Source: Conus ventricosus (lineage: Eukaryota > Mollusca > Gastropoda > Neogastropoda > Conidae). From it: a stretch of DNA of 64,000 nucleotides. The DNA lies in assembly GCA_018398815.1 (NCBI GenBank), contig JAFLJL010014887.1, forward strand, positions 1 to 64,000, read 5' to 3'. Each line of letters opens with the position of its first letter. The first letter of the stretch is position 1. Shown piece after piece: positions 1 through 11,189 of the stretch. The position numbers were made by a program, and so were the translations under genes. The notes beneath the pieces were generated by a model, which was not told where the DNA came from, ran no database searches, and saw nothing but the letters and a program-made list of their open reading frames with translations.

Positions 1-646
1 CAACCGACTGATCTCCACACACCATGTCCGCTGTGCAGTGGACCCTAACAGGGGGTGGGGGGAGGAGCGACTGTTTCCAAATAAAAATATCTAAAAAAAA
101 ATGCATCAAGTCTAATTCACCCCCCCCCCCCCCCTCACCCCCACCAACATGCTTAAAAAAACCTTCGCCGTTGACTCTGGGTGCAGCACCACCCAGTCTC
201 TCCGTATTTGGGGCATATTATATTCATCTTAAGAGTCATCAACATGAAACTTACAGTAATCCCAGAGCTCATGCATTTGCATCCATCACACTATAACACT
301 TGAATGTAATTAGAAAAGAAACAATAGAAAAATCGATTAAATGTGAAATCCACCCTATCCGTTCATAGTGTACGATTGTAACACGCATACTTTTCTTGAA
401 GGAAAATTCTGCTGTGCCTGATGTGCGTGTTGGTGCAGCTCCAGGCATGGCCTGGCCCTTCCACTCCCCTGAGCCTGTCATCACTGGGCCCGGGCTGCCA
501 GGCAGATGTTTATTCTCCTGCCGGCTGGTGTTGATAAGGAATGGAGGGAGCAGAAATTAGGCACCGGCAGTCTTTGATACTATGATAGTAGCCGCGTTTT
601 CCGGATTCCCACCATTGCTTGAGAAGCCTTTGTTCTATCGGTTGTA
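1..646. other. No gene seen
   Basis: I see no coding region or RNA gene here. A poly-C run lies near 121-134. The short reading frames have no protein-like composition or recognisable motif. Confidence 0.5.
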
Positions 647-729
647 GGAAAGAAAGTCAACGGAAAAAAAGTCAACGGGACCCTAACCCTAACCCTCCGT
701 TGACTTTCTTTCCCGTTGACTTTCTTTCC
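647..729. repeat. Hairpin with telomere-like loop
   Basis: Two 33-bp arms (647-679 and 697-729) are near-perfect reverse complements. Each is built from two copies of a GGAAAGAAAGTCAACGG-like unit. The 17-bp loop at 680-696 is ACCCTAACCCTAACCCT, i.e. CCCTAA-type telomeric sequence. This could be a small foldback element or a scar of telomere-repeat insertion; no gene adjoins it. Confidence 0.7.
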
Positions 730-1486
730 GATTACCGTTCTATCATGTATGTAGATCTGTGGTTGGCTTAGCGATTTTCTCTCTTTTGTATATAAGGCAC
801 CACGTCACCTGTAGTAGGCCATTGTCAGTGGTTTGTTTTTGCGTGATGACAGTTTTGCGTAAAAATTGACGTACGCTTTAGTGCGATGTTGTTGGGACTG
901 GAAGGTCAACTGATAATAATTCTTCCCTCACTACCCCCCCCCCCCCCCCCCCCGGTCCCCTTTCTGTCTCCTTATCCTTTGTCATCGGTGGATTGTTAAC
1001 TTTGTGTGTCTGCATAGTCCGGTACTTATTTTGTGTGAAGAAATCTTGTTTGCACCGGATAGGGCTCGCGTGGGTGTGGGCGAGTGTGATGTTGACTAAC
1101 TTTCACCATGTTTTGAATGGATTCTAACTGTTTTTTCCTTTTTGAGCACTTTTTTTTTGGGGGTGGGGGGTGGGGGCAGTAACTGAGATCACGAACCCTC
1201 GTGTATTGATGAGAGAAGGAAGTTCAACGTTTTTCATTCTTTATTTGTTCATAAGTTGTCTGACATACAATACATAAACGGACATACTGTGGCGCACTGG
1301 TTCATAATATCGATGCGCATTTGGACTCCCTGACAGGAACTCTTATGGGTCATTTTCAGAATTTATGCGCCAATGGCGCATTAGTCTAGTAAACCGAACT
1401 CTGCAAAATGGTTGGAAAATCAAGAGTTGAAGACCTGCATGCATGAGGTAAATAAACAAGTGAAAAGGAAAGAAGTCTAAGGATTT

Positions 1487-1488
<2 letters not shown>
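730..1488. other. No gene seen
   Basis: Nothing coding is supported. A TATATAAGG sequence near 789 could be a TATA box but no gene follows. A poly-C tract lies around 936-953 and a T/G-rich run around 1147-1175. Confidence 0.4.
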
Positions 1489-1526
<38 letters not shown>

Positions 1527-1531
1527 CTCTC

Positions 1532-1627
<96 letters not shown>

Positions 1628-1677
1628 CCCTCTCCCTCTCCCCCCCCTCTCTCTCTCTCCCTCCCTCCCTCTCCAGA
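1489..1677. repeat. CT microsatellite
   Basis: About 190 bp of (CT)n with small interruptions, ending in a C-rich stretch. Its Ser/Leu and Arg/Glu frames are artefacts of the dinucleotide repeat. Confidence 0.95.
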
Positions 1678-1928
1678 TGTGTTTTGTTTGTGCAAAGGTT
1701 GTGACTCGGCGTGACAGTGTCTGTGTGTGAAAGAGACTGAGAGATGCTATTTTAGCCTGGATGGATTGGTAAAACGAAGTTGCAATCAAACTGCTCAAAA
1801 AAGTACAGTACACCTCACGTTTCTCTATATATGACGCAGAAGTATGGGTGTTACAGCTCAGTAAATCAAAGACTGAAAGAGTTTTTCAGTGTAGCCGGGC
1901 TATTAAAATCTGACAAAAAATGGAATAG

Positions 1929-3087
1929 AAGAAAAAGAAACACCCGAAGGTGCTGGGGAGGACCCAGAGAAGCACTGTCTTCACCTGCCTTTAGAGCAGT
2001 CCTGCACCACCCTTGGAGGCCTGCGCTGTGTTGACGATGGGTACAGACACGCACAGGACACTCCATTAAGATATCAAGGGACATAACTGCTCCTGAACAG
2101 AGGTAAATTAGACTACAGGATGCAGCTCATACCAGCCTTAAAGTAGCATCCCCATGGGTGTACCAGCCCGTATTTCATGACTGCAGAGCCCACCGCCGAA
2201 AAACACCACCCTCCAGCTGCCGAGCACACCCCACAGACCCAACCACCCCTGCCCACGGACAGATGAAGACAGTGCCACTCCAGACACAGCCAAGCTTTCG
2301 CCATACGGTCTTATGTGCCCTCAGGAGAGAATCCAAAGTTGTAGTCTTTCCCACTGTCAACAGGACTTTCCCTGTGGTCAGTGGGTCTTTCCTCACCGTC
2401 ACTGGACCTTTCTCCAGGGTCAGCCTAGTTAAGGCAAAGAAGAAAAAGAAACACCCGAAGGTGCTGGGGAGGACCCAGAGAAGCACTGTCTTCACCTGCC
2501 TTTAGAGCAGTCCTGCACCACCCTTGGAGGCTGCGCTGTGTTGACGATGGGTACAGGCACGCACAGGACACTCCATTAAGATATCAAGGGACATAACTGC
2601 TCCTGAACAGAGGTAAATTAGACTACAGGACGCAGCTCATACCAGCCTTAAAGTAGCATCCCCATGGGTGTACCAGCCCGTATTTCATGACTGCAGAGCC
2701 CACCGCCGAAAAACACCACCCTCCAGCTGCCGAGCACACACCCACAGACCCAACCACCCCTGCCCACGGACAGATGAAGACAGTGCCACTCCAGACACAG
2801 CCAAGCTTTCGCCATACGGTCTTATGTGCCCTCAGGAGAGAATCCAAAGTTGTAGTCTTTCCCACTGTCAACAGGACTTTCCCTGTGGTCAGTGGGTCTT
2901 TCCTCACCGTCACTGGACCTTTCTCCAGGGTCAGCCTAGTTAAGGCAAAGAAGAAAAAGAAACACCCGAAGGTGCTGGGAGGACCCAGAGAAGCACTGTC
3001 TTCACCTGCCTTTAGAGCAGTCCTGCACCACCCTTGGAGGCCTGCGCTGTGTTGACGATGGGTACAGGCACGCACAGGACACTCCAA
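1929..3087. repeat. 509-bp tandem repeat, about 2.3 units
   Basis: A unit beginning with AAAAAGAAACACCCGAAGG near 1930 recurs near 2440 and 2950, so the period is about 509-511 bp with very high identity. The third unit is partial and stops matching after CAGGACACTCCA near 3086. The first ~120 bp of the unit also occur alone as an insertion at about 53911-54026. Several overlapping frames read through but their sequence is low-complexity and identical in each unit, so I do not call a gene. Confidence 0.85.
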
Positions 3088-4782
3088 CTGATGGAAGGCG
3101 AGATCCTAAATTCTCGGAGTGCAACTAAGCAAGTGTTCTATTTCTGGCACATCGTATACAAAATAAATTAATCAACTTGACGTGGAAGCATCGCCACTTA
3201 TTGCCCTGTGGTGGTAAGAGAAGAGTCAAAGCGCTTGCGGATCGGAAAAAATAACATTCGTTTTTTTTTTGTTCAATTTCATCCGAGCAAGCTTGCTTTC
3301 GTAATTCCGTGTCCTTTGTTTTTCTTTTTCTACTTGGAAGCTATCGAGTCGCATTGTCTACAGCATATCACCAAAGGGAAAGTGAATGAGATACTAGTCT
3401 AATAAAAAAAAATTGAGAAGGAAAAAAAAAACTTGTCCAGGCTCGGCAAACTCGAGCCTCCATTCCTGCCGTTCGCACTCAAAAAAACAACGTTTTTTAT
3501 TCAAGGATAAAGGTTTTAGGCATGCCTATTCTTCCAACCTGTCCTTGCTAATCTACTGTAAATACATGCAGCAATATCATAGGATGAAATGTTGATAAAC
3601 AAAAACAAATAGTACGAAGATAAACAAAATAACAATAATTAAATGCAGATAAGGAAGAGAGAGAGAGAAAAGGAAGAGAGAAACAGATATACAGACAAGG
3701 AGAGAGAGAGAGAAATGGAGGATAGACAAACTGTGCACTCTCTTCACAAGGATAGTCATAAAGAATTGCAGCGTGCTACCCAACTAACGGGAGTTTTAGA
3801 TGACACTGTGCTGCTAAACAGACTTGCGATAAGATATCCGACACCTGTCAGTTGAGCGAAGGGCAAGGCAGCGCGTGCCTCCTCCGCCGGCGGGTCATGA
3901 GTAGGTCACACAGCTGGTGGCTGCTTCGCGGCATATGCCGAGTGCCCGTCCCCGTGGTGCTAACACGCACGCTGAGCAGTGAAGGAAAACGCCTATACGG
4001 AAAGCATGGTAGACTCCACGACGGACATTCAGCTGTTAAGGAAATCCCTACTTGAAAAGCATGCGTGATAGAACTGTACAGGGTCGACAAATGCTATAAA
4101 TCTGAGCCTCATACGGCGAAGTATGGGCGACTGTTTCACACTGCCAAAACCTAACAAAATACAAGCCCGAAACGTCATCAACAACAAACATCATGTTGTG
4201 CTTCAGAATCCACTGTTCCTGGTTTGAACTAAACTAACGTCGTAGGGCCTACCAGCGACCAGTGCTGGCATGATCGAGAGTCTGTCTGCACGCTGCGTGG
4301 GAATCGAGTCTCCAAAGACAGCAAGGAATACCAAACGACAACTCTGTTCCCCCCCCCCCCCCCCCCCCAAAAAAAAAAAAAAAACAAAAAAAAAACGCGT
4401 TGTTACGTTTTGTCAGGCGGCCTCGAAATGCAATCTGCATTCCTTGTTGAACCAGCGAGTCGAAGGAAGTAAAGGGGACTGTGTAAATTCACTGCATGCG
4501 CTTTTTGGAAATTTAAGGGCCGACTCACACGAGTCAAGGAAATGAACTGAAGCGACAGGATCGTGCCTACGCATCATGACACGAAATACAGAATGACTTC
4601 TACGGAAGTAAGCGAAATGCGACTATCAATTATCACTGCTATGTGAGCTTCTCGTACTTTGACTTGTTCTTAAACGTGTTTTGTTGTTGTGTTGTTGTTG
4701 TTGTTTTTAATATCCAACGTGTCGTCACATACACATACAGCGTGAAATGAAACGTTTGAGAACAAACCAAAGGAATGGTGCC
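3088..4782. other. No gene seen
   Basis: Mixed-complexity sequence with poly-T and poly-A runs, a GA-rich patch at 3655-3720, and a poly-C/poly-A junction at 4350-4396. No motif of a known gene or mobile element was recognised. Confidence 0.4.
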
Positions 4783-4914
<132 letters not shown>

Positions 4915-5079
4915 ATTTGGGTGCAAAGAGATGGCTAAATCTGTTTTCAGGACCTATTCAAAACGGTTTTACTGTAGGCCTGAAAAGTCGACCGCCGTCG
5001 TCTTAAGTACATACTAACACGATAGTACGTAGTACTCAGGGCTGAGATTTAGCAAGCCAGGCTAAGGAGCCAGCCGGTG

Positions 5080-5217
5080 TCGTAGAATATTTCGGAACCA
5101 GGATAAATCGGAACTGGTTCCCAAAAATCCTAGGATATTTCGGAACCATTCCCATTTATCCTGCACCTGGCGGCGGGATATTTGGGAACCTCCAGGATAT
5201 TTCGGAACCACCGTCAT
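5080..5217. repeat. Short motif cluster GGATATTTCGGAACC
   Basis: The motif GGATATTTCGGAACC, or variants of it including partial reverse complements (GGTTCCcAAA), appears about five times in ~140 bp. The spacing is irregular, so this is not a simple tandem repeat. Confidence 0.6.
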
Positions 5218-5664
5218 CCCTGTCACTGTGTGATAAGCAGTATCTCACTCATCACAATCAAAGGAAACAGACAAATGAATAAAATTCAACATTGTTATTG
5301 GCAACTTTCAAACCCGCAATCATTACATTATTGAAATGCTACATGAAAACATAGAACCAGAGAAAAAATGACACAATCCTTGGCAGCTTTATATGTGTAC
5401 ATTTGGCACACAGGCTTCAACAAAAAACTTGGCAATGTAACTTTCCAGTACACACTTCAAAATTTTCAAAAGCATCAAAATAAAAGTTTTAAAAGAAGAA
5501 AAGAGAAAAGAAATCAAAGCACTTCCCTTGTATTCTTCATAAACGTTTTTTACTTCCAAACATAATTAAAATGCAAAACTATGCAAACTTATTTTAGGTA
5601 GAATTATACCAGTGGCGATCTTCTTGTTTGTGCAAAATAAACAAGTAAATAAAAGTAAACTCGT
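5218..5664. other. No gene seen
   Basis: AT-rich sequence. If the candidate exon at 5665-5852 (-) is real, part of this would be its 3' untranslated region. A TTTATTTACTTG stretch lies just downstream of that stop, but no clear polyadenylation signal can be fixed. Confidence 0.3.
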
Positions 5665-5852
5665 TCATCTAAATCCAACCACTGGTGCATAGTGACACCT
5701 GGTGCTGTTGTCCAGATAAAGTGCGCGCGGTGTAGGCTGGTCCTTGGTGAACTTGTATGGTTTGCACTGGTCCACTCGTTTCTTCGACTCCTCTGCAGCG
5801 GCCTTCTGTGCGGCTGTTTGTTCCTCCACCATTGCAGGAGACACATAGGGGA
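5665..5852 (-). CDS. Candidate terminal exon or ORF, unknown product
   Basis: About 62 codons are open on the minus strand and end at a stop at 5665. The peptide has balanced composition, with an alanine/lysine-rich helical start (EEQTAAQKAAAEESKKR) and then prolines, a cysteine pair and an aromatic C-terminus. It looks more protein-like than the repeat-derived frames nearby. An AG at the upstream edge, just after the 5S-like segment, could be a splice acceptor. I do not recognise the family. It could be the last exon of a host gene whose remainder lies outside recognisable sequence, or the body of a 5S-derived retroposon that happens to be open. Confidence 0.3.
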
Positions 5853-5857
5853 ATCTA

Positions 5858-5949
5858 GCGGTAACCCCATCCAAGTACTGACCAGGCCCGACGTTGCTTA
5901 ACTTCGGTGATCGGACGAGAACCGGTGTATTCAACGTGGTGTGGCCGTT
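5858..5949 (-). pseudogene. 5S rRNA-like fragment (first ~90 nt)
   Basis: On the minus strand this matches the 5' three quarters of animal 5S rRNA: ACGGCCACACCACGTTGAA, ACACCGGTTCTCGTCCGATC and AAGTTAAGCAACGTCGGGCC are almost unchanged. Similarity fades after CTTGGATGGG. The internal RNA polymerase III control region (A box, intermediate element and most of the C box) is therefore present, but the 3' quarter of the RNA is missing. Such 5S heads are known from SINE3-type retroposons; a truncated 5S pseudogene is the alternative. The 5' end abuts the proline-rich repeat at 5950. Confidence 0.8.
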
Positions 5950-6720
5950 GGCAGGGGGCCTGGGAGGGAGAGGCCTGCACTGGCGGAGGGCTGGGCATAA
6001 AACCCGGTCACCCGGGAAACCCCGGAGCAGGGGGCTGTGGAAAGCCCATGGCCGGGGGATATTGCCATTGGGCCCGTGGCGCCCAAGGCAAAGGGCCCTG
6101 ACCCCGTGATAGGGGGGGGGGGGGGGGGGGTTCCCTGAGGGGTGCTCGGAAAAGAGGGCGAAAACCCTGGTGGTCTGCCCAAAGAAGAGGCAGACACATG
6201 AGGTGGGGTAAGGGAAACAACCGGGGCCGAAAGAGATCCGAGCCCTTGAGCAAGAGTTGCTTCCCTTAGATCGCCTACCGAGCGAGAGGGGGAGGGTGAC
6301 GAATAGTCTACCTCAACGTCCGGCGCCTCCGGAGAGGGCCCGTGCATCTTCGATTCTGCCATGGGAATCGAACCGTGCGCAGTAGAACCGCAGCTGAACT
6401 GAACACAGGATGCACTTAACGGGAACGACCAAGCTGAGTCGATCGCCGTTAGGGGGACAAGGGGACAGGATCGACAGAACCACCTCTGAGCCGATCATCG
6501 TGCTGTGGCTGTTGGCCCAACCCAGTAAATGGGGGACCTGATGCGCCAGTCCCCCGAGGGAAGCCCTGAAAAGAGGGCGGAACCCCAAAGTCCTACCCGA
6601 AAAGGGCGGAACCCCAAAGTCCTACTCGAAAAGGCAGTGATTGGTAATACCCGGACCCGGCCGATCCGGTATGTTGTTGGCTATGGTTGTATCTCTCATG
6701 ACTTTTCTGTGGGCTTAGGT
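5950..6720 (-). repeat. Partial copy of proline-rich ORF repeat
   Basis: This segment is, on the minus strand, a diverged copy of the sequence found on the plus strand at about 7560-8260 and again inverted at 8280-8890. It encodes part of the same Pro/Ser/Gly-rich protein (open 6362 to 5931, beginning MAESKMHGPSPEAPDVEVDY). A G run at 6112-6130 interrupts it. The function of the protein is unknown; a retrotransposon ORF1/gag role is conceivable only because of the multi-copy context. Confidence 0.65.
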
Positions 6721-7063
<343 letters not shown>

Positions 7064-7170
7064 ATCTTGAATACCCCGCCGCCCCATCCCACGCTCACCC
7101 CATCCCTCTCCCTTCCCGCCCTCCCAGCCTACTATATTATAGGCCTACCTTCCCTCGGCGCAACATGACT

Positions 7171-8893
7171 TTAATTACACATACTATACCGTGGCTCACT
7201 AATGCACTAAGCGGCAGCAATTTGCTATCACTGCCCCGTATACAATAAAGTCCGTACGGACAACAAAACCCCTGAAAGGGCCTCGTGCCTCGCGCATGCT
7301 CAGAACAGTCCTCTTTTCTCGGCAGCCATTTTCCCGTTTAGCCGCGTGTACACGGACAGCTAAGTATTTTTGACTTTTCTCGCAATCGATCGATTGTTGT
7401 TGCTGTTCGTTGGTGTCCTTGCTTATGTTTTCACTTAAGTACGTGAAGCGATTGGGTGGTAAGGCGAGAATTAAGAAGGTTTCGTCTGTCGATTCCCACA
7501 TCTCGCCGGCAGGCTCTTTGTCTCTAGCCCCGCCAATTCCTCCTCTCCCTTCAGCGTCACTTTCTCCCGAGGGGTCACCTCAACTCAGCTTCGGTTCTGT
7601 TGTCGTGACAGCGAGTCATTTCTCGCACCCCTCATTTTGTGGCGGTGATCAGCTCAGCTGCGGTTCTGCTCATCTCGCCCCTTTGCCCCATAACGGTGAG
7701 CGACTCAGCCGCGGTTCTGTCGCATCCGTTAGTGCACCATGTGTTCAGTTCAGCTGCGGTTCTACTGCTCACAGTTCGATTCCCATGGCAGAATCGAAGG
7801 TGTACGGGCCCTCTACGGAGGCGCCGGGCAATGAGGTGGACTATGCGTCACCCTCCCTCGCCCGGTAGGCGATCTAAGGGAAGCAACTCCTGCTCAAGGG
7901 CTCGAATCTAGTTCGCCCCCGGTTGTTTCCCTTCCCCCGCCTCAATGTGTCTGCCTCTGCTTTTGGGCAGACCACGGGGTGTCGCCCTCTTTCCCGAGCA
8001 CCCTCAGGGGACCGGCGCATTTGGCCCCCCACTTTCAGGGTTGGGCCAGCAGCCACATTCTCAGCCCCCCTATCATGGGGTCAGGGCCCTTTGCCTTGGG
8101 CGCCATGGGCCCAATGGCAATATCCCACGACCATGGGCTTTCCACAGCCCCCTGCTCCGGGGTTTCCCTGGTGGCCGGGTTTTATGCCCAACCCTCCACC
8201 AGTGCAGGCATCTGCCTCCCAGGCTCCCTCTGCCCTTCCGGGGTCTGACCCCTCCCCCGATAGGTCTGGGGAACCAACCATCCCAGGACATGAGGTGGGG
8301 GAAGGGAAACAACTGGGGCCGAACGAGATTCGAGCCCTTGAGAAGGAGTTGCTTCCCTTGGATCGCCCATCGAGCGAAAGGGAGGGGGTAGACAAGCAGT
8401 CTGCCTCATTATCCCACCCTTTGAGCCTTCCGCAATAGGGGGCTCGTGCATCTTCGATTCCGCCATGGGAATCGAACTGTGTGCAGTAGAACCTCAGCTG
8501 AACTGGACACATGATGCACTGACGGAAACGACAGAACCGCAGCTGAGTCGTTAGCCGTCAGAGGTAGACGTGAAGTCTGCCTCAAAACCCGCCCTGAGCC
8601 TTCCGTCATAGGGGGCTCGTGCATCTTTGATTCCGCCCTGGGAATCGAACTGTGAACAGTAGAACCGCAGCTGAACTGAACACAGGATGCGATACGGTAA
8701 CGACAGAACCGCGGCTGAGTCGTTTGCCGTTAGGGGCGAGGGGACGAGATCGAGCAGAACCGCAGCTGAGCTGATCATCGTCACGAATTAAGGGTTGCGA
8801 GAAAGAGCCCGCTGTCACAACAACAGAACCGTTGAAGTGAACCCTTGGAGAAAGAAGAAGAACAAGAAGAGAGAAAGTGACGCGGAAGAGAGT

Positions 8894-8928
<35 letters not shown>

Positions 8929-9307
8929 GGCGCGGCCAGAGTAGTCTAGGCTAAGAGCCTGCCAGTGAGACGAGGAATCGAATGACGAAACCTTCGTAAA
9001 TCTCGCCTTACCACCCAATCGCTTCACGTACGTTCTCCCTTAAGTGAAAACATAAGCAAGGACACCAAAGAGCAGCAACAACGATCGAGCGATCGTGAGA
9101 AAAGCAAAAAATACTTAGCTGCTCGTGAACACGCGGCTAACGGGAAAAATGGCTGCCGAGAAAAGAGGAGGATTCTGGGCATGCGCAAGGCACGAGGCCC
9201 TTTCAGGGGTTTTGTTGTCCGTACGGACTTTATTGTATACGAGGCAGGGATAGCAAATTGCTGCCGCTTATTGCATTAGTTAGCCACGGTATAGTATGTG
9301 TAATTAA
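7171..9307. mobile_element. Giant palindrome/foldback element flanked by TTAA
   Basis: The left arm (about 7175-7975) and right arm (about 8275-9303) are reverse complements with scattered differences. They leave a ~300-bp loop at 7975-8275. Both ends read TTAA followed inward by TTACACATACTATACCG, so the element is flanked by TTAA on both sides, as expected for a TTAA-targeting transposon, although the termini do not start with the CCC of classic piggyBac. The arms carry the start of a proline-rich ORF in both orientations. The right arm holds a ~36-base G run (8897-8932) absent from the left. It may be a foldback transposon or an inverted duplication of an element with a single ORF. Confidence 0.7.
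7425..8247 (+). pseudogene. Proline-rich ORF inside palindrome, unknown
   Basis: The reading frame starts MFSLKYVKRLGGKARIKKVSS and is open to 7868. It continues in other frames through a Pro/Gly/Ala/Met-rich section (PFALGAMGPMAI) to about 8247, so at least one frameshift is present. The N-terminal ~25 residues are basic and the rest is low-complexity, including a repeated LSCGS/LSRGS pattern. The same N-terminus is encoded on the opposite strand from about 9027. No catalytic motif is visible. It may be an ORF1/gag-like protein of a transposon, but nothing in the sequence proves that. Confidence 0.4.
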
Positions 9308-9316
9308 ATGAAATGA

Positions 9317-10222
9317 TTAGTCCGAGTCACTGTCCTTCTCGTTGATGTCAGGCTGTGGGAGGCGATCCTTGGCAGCAGAAGAGGCAGCCAGGTTCCTGTA
9401 GAAGGTGTGGTGTTCCTCGGGAATGACTCCAGAGGAACAAAGGTACAGAAGGTCAGCTTTCTTCGCTTCAGAGATGGGAAGTTTTTGGCTGTAGAGATGA
9501 GGCACGGTCTTGTAGTATGGGACAGTACGGCCCCTCTTGCTGCCTCCAACTACCTTGATGGTCTTTTAGCTGGGCTGATCAAAGGATGTTTTGTATAAAA
9601 TTTCATCTTCTCTGCCCTTCTCGAAGCGCAATGCTTTAAGTTGCAGCCAGTTTACTTTTTGGCCCGTGATGTCCGTTTTTGTGTTTCTGAAAGCTGATGC
9701 AGCCAGTGCCTTAAAGTCCAAAACGTCTGTAAATTTCATTGGAATGACCACATAGGGCCGTGTTCTTCTGGCCATGCGCAGGATGATGTCCCAGCTGCTT
9801 GGGGTGTAGATGGGCGTGCTTTTCTTTGCGAACGTGATAGCCGCGTGCATGGAGTCGCACTCCATCTGCGTATGGCCACTCTCCAGGTACTTAACTTGTG
9901 GGTGATGGTCTGAATGTGTCCGATGTTCTGGACTGCATGGGCAAGAGCTGCTGCCAGGTACTGGTTTCGGTTTTGCCAGAGCAACAGTCTGAATAGATGA
10001 CAACTTCCTCCACAAAGTCTGGAAGTCAGCGCTTTCATCATTAGACTCATCAAATGCATCCATCTCCTGGCCCTGCTGCTGGCTGTTGGTTGCAGTGGAA
10101 TGAGCCGCTGATTCGTCCGCCGCTGAGACGAAAGAAGTCGCCAGATTGAGATACACGCTGTCCTCCATCCTGTCTGGGTCCATGCTGTTCACACTGGATA
10201 CCAACCTGCAACAGGGAAACAT
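9317..10222 (-). pseudogene. C-terminal part of DUF7869-like multi-copy protein
   Basis: Two or three frames on the minus strand together match a large invertebrate family of uncharacterised proteins. The visible landmarks in order are QNRNQYLAAALAHAVQN, HTQMECDSMHAAI (residues ~117-129 of the 10222-9566 frame), a K/R-rich domain with VNWLQLKALRFEK, and a C-terminal LYSQKLPISEAKKADLL...FYRNL section ending at the stop at 9317-9319. The family is often multi-copy and may be transposon-related, but its function is not established. At least two frameshifts break it (near 9950-9990 and near 9570), and no N-terminal half is visible. It begins 10 bp from the right end of the palindrome. Confidence 0.6.
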
Positions 10223-10568
10223 GTTTCAAACATCAAGCTTGATGAAACAATGTAGAGTTAGCCATGCTCATTAGGAAACATATCAACATGTATGTATGTA
10301 TACATGATGCATGCATGTGTGCAAGTATGTATGTAATTGTGTGTGTGTGAACCTGAAAGAGAGCTCAAAGACCGATATTAAAGAGAGGATTGAAGACGAC
10401 CTGTCTGCTGCCAAGAAACTGTTGGGGATGGGGAAGCTAGTCACCTTGGATGAGGAGGATCAGACTGGGCAAAGAAGGTGGGAATAAACCAAGATTGATG
10501 AGAGTCGCTATCAAGACGGAGAACAAAAAGCAAGAGATCCAGAAAAAGGCCCTAAACTGAACAGAGAT

Positions 10569-10781
10569 GTGAGGGACAAGGACAAGAGAGTCTTTGTGAA
10601 TCCGCACTATACCATGAAAGAACGCGAGACCCAGAAGATGTTGAGGGATGAGTTAAAAAAGCGCATTGAAGATGGTGAAAAAAACTTAGCAATACGCCAA
10701 GGAAAGATAGTGACCATAAAACCAAGAATGACCAATGACAGGACTGGTGCGGGAAACAGTGGTGGGAGTGACAGGGATTGA
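10569..10781 (+). CDS. LINE ORF1 C-terminal fragment
   Basis: Seventy codons are open to the stop at 10779-10781. The peptide has the pattern of the C-terminal part of LINE ORF1 proteins: VFVNPHYT, then a charged helix (KERETQKMLRDELKKR), then GEKNLAIRQGKIV. Upstream frames (10360-10560) add related charged sequence in other frames, so the ORF is frameshifted. ORF1 products of such elements bind RNA and act as chaperones; that role is taken from the class and is not shown here. Confidence 0.55.
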   Translation: MRDKDKRVFVNPHYTMKERETQKMLRDELKKRIEDGEKNLAIRQGKIVTIKPRMTNDRTGAGNSGGSDRD

Positions 10782-10910
10782 CTGGATCAAGGACATGTAC
10801 ATAGTGTAAATAAAACAAACATAAATGGAAGACTGAATAGTAAGAGAGGGAGTCATGACAGTACAAGATATGGAGTGAATGGATGCTCGGTACTATACTG
10901 TATACTAATA

Positions 10911-11189
10911 TGGACAGCCTTTTGAACAAAAAAGATGAGGTTTTTTTACAAGAATACACGAAATTAAACCTAGTATAATTGGTCTCACAGAAATAAAACC
11001 CAAGAATGCTAAGAATTTCATCGAATCAGAATACCATATTCCAAACTACAATATGTTCTTAAATAACAAAAATAACTAGAGGGGTAGCATTATATACAGA
11101 GAAATCCTTAAACGCACGTGAATGTGAAGAACTAAACACATCTGAGTTCCAGGAAAGTGTATGGTGCACATTTAATACGGATTACCAAT
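10911..11189 (+). pseudogene. LINE ORF2 endonuclease N-terminus, truncated
   Basis: In shifting frames the plus strand encodes LLNKKDE, then a stretch matching the conserved start of the exonuclease/endonuclease/phosphatase domain of LINE ORF2 (a TEIKPKNAK-like block, then RGVALYTEKSL, then the conserved VWCTF near the end). At least one frameshift lies near 10965-11080. The domain nicks target DNA in intact elements. It ends at the first base of the family-Q repeat at 11190, consistent with interruption by that insertion; the continuation is not seen after 13356. Confidence 0.55.

Larger units (their letters stand above)
10340..11189 (+). mobile_element. LINE fragment (ORF1 end and ORF2 endonuclease start)
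   Basis: Plus-strand sequence with the 3' end of a LINE ORF1 followed by the start of an ORF2 of the apurinic-type endonuclease class. It stops abruptly at 11190 where the repeat beginning TGTCACGACC starts. No 5' end and no reverse transcriptase are present. The organisation (ORF1, ~100-bp gap, ORF2) is usual for these elements. It is broken by frameshifts and clearly dead. Confidence 0.65.

Noticed and set aside
785..800. TATATAAGG as a host promoter
   Set aside because: No coding region or transcript feature follows within reach.
1343..1813. Arg/Glu-rich 156-codon frame
   Set aside because: Reads through the CT/GA microsatellite; flanks have no motif.
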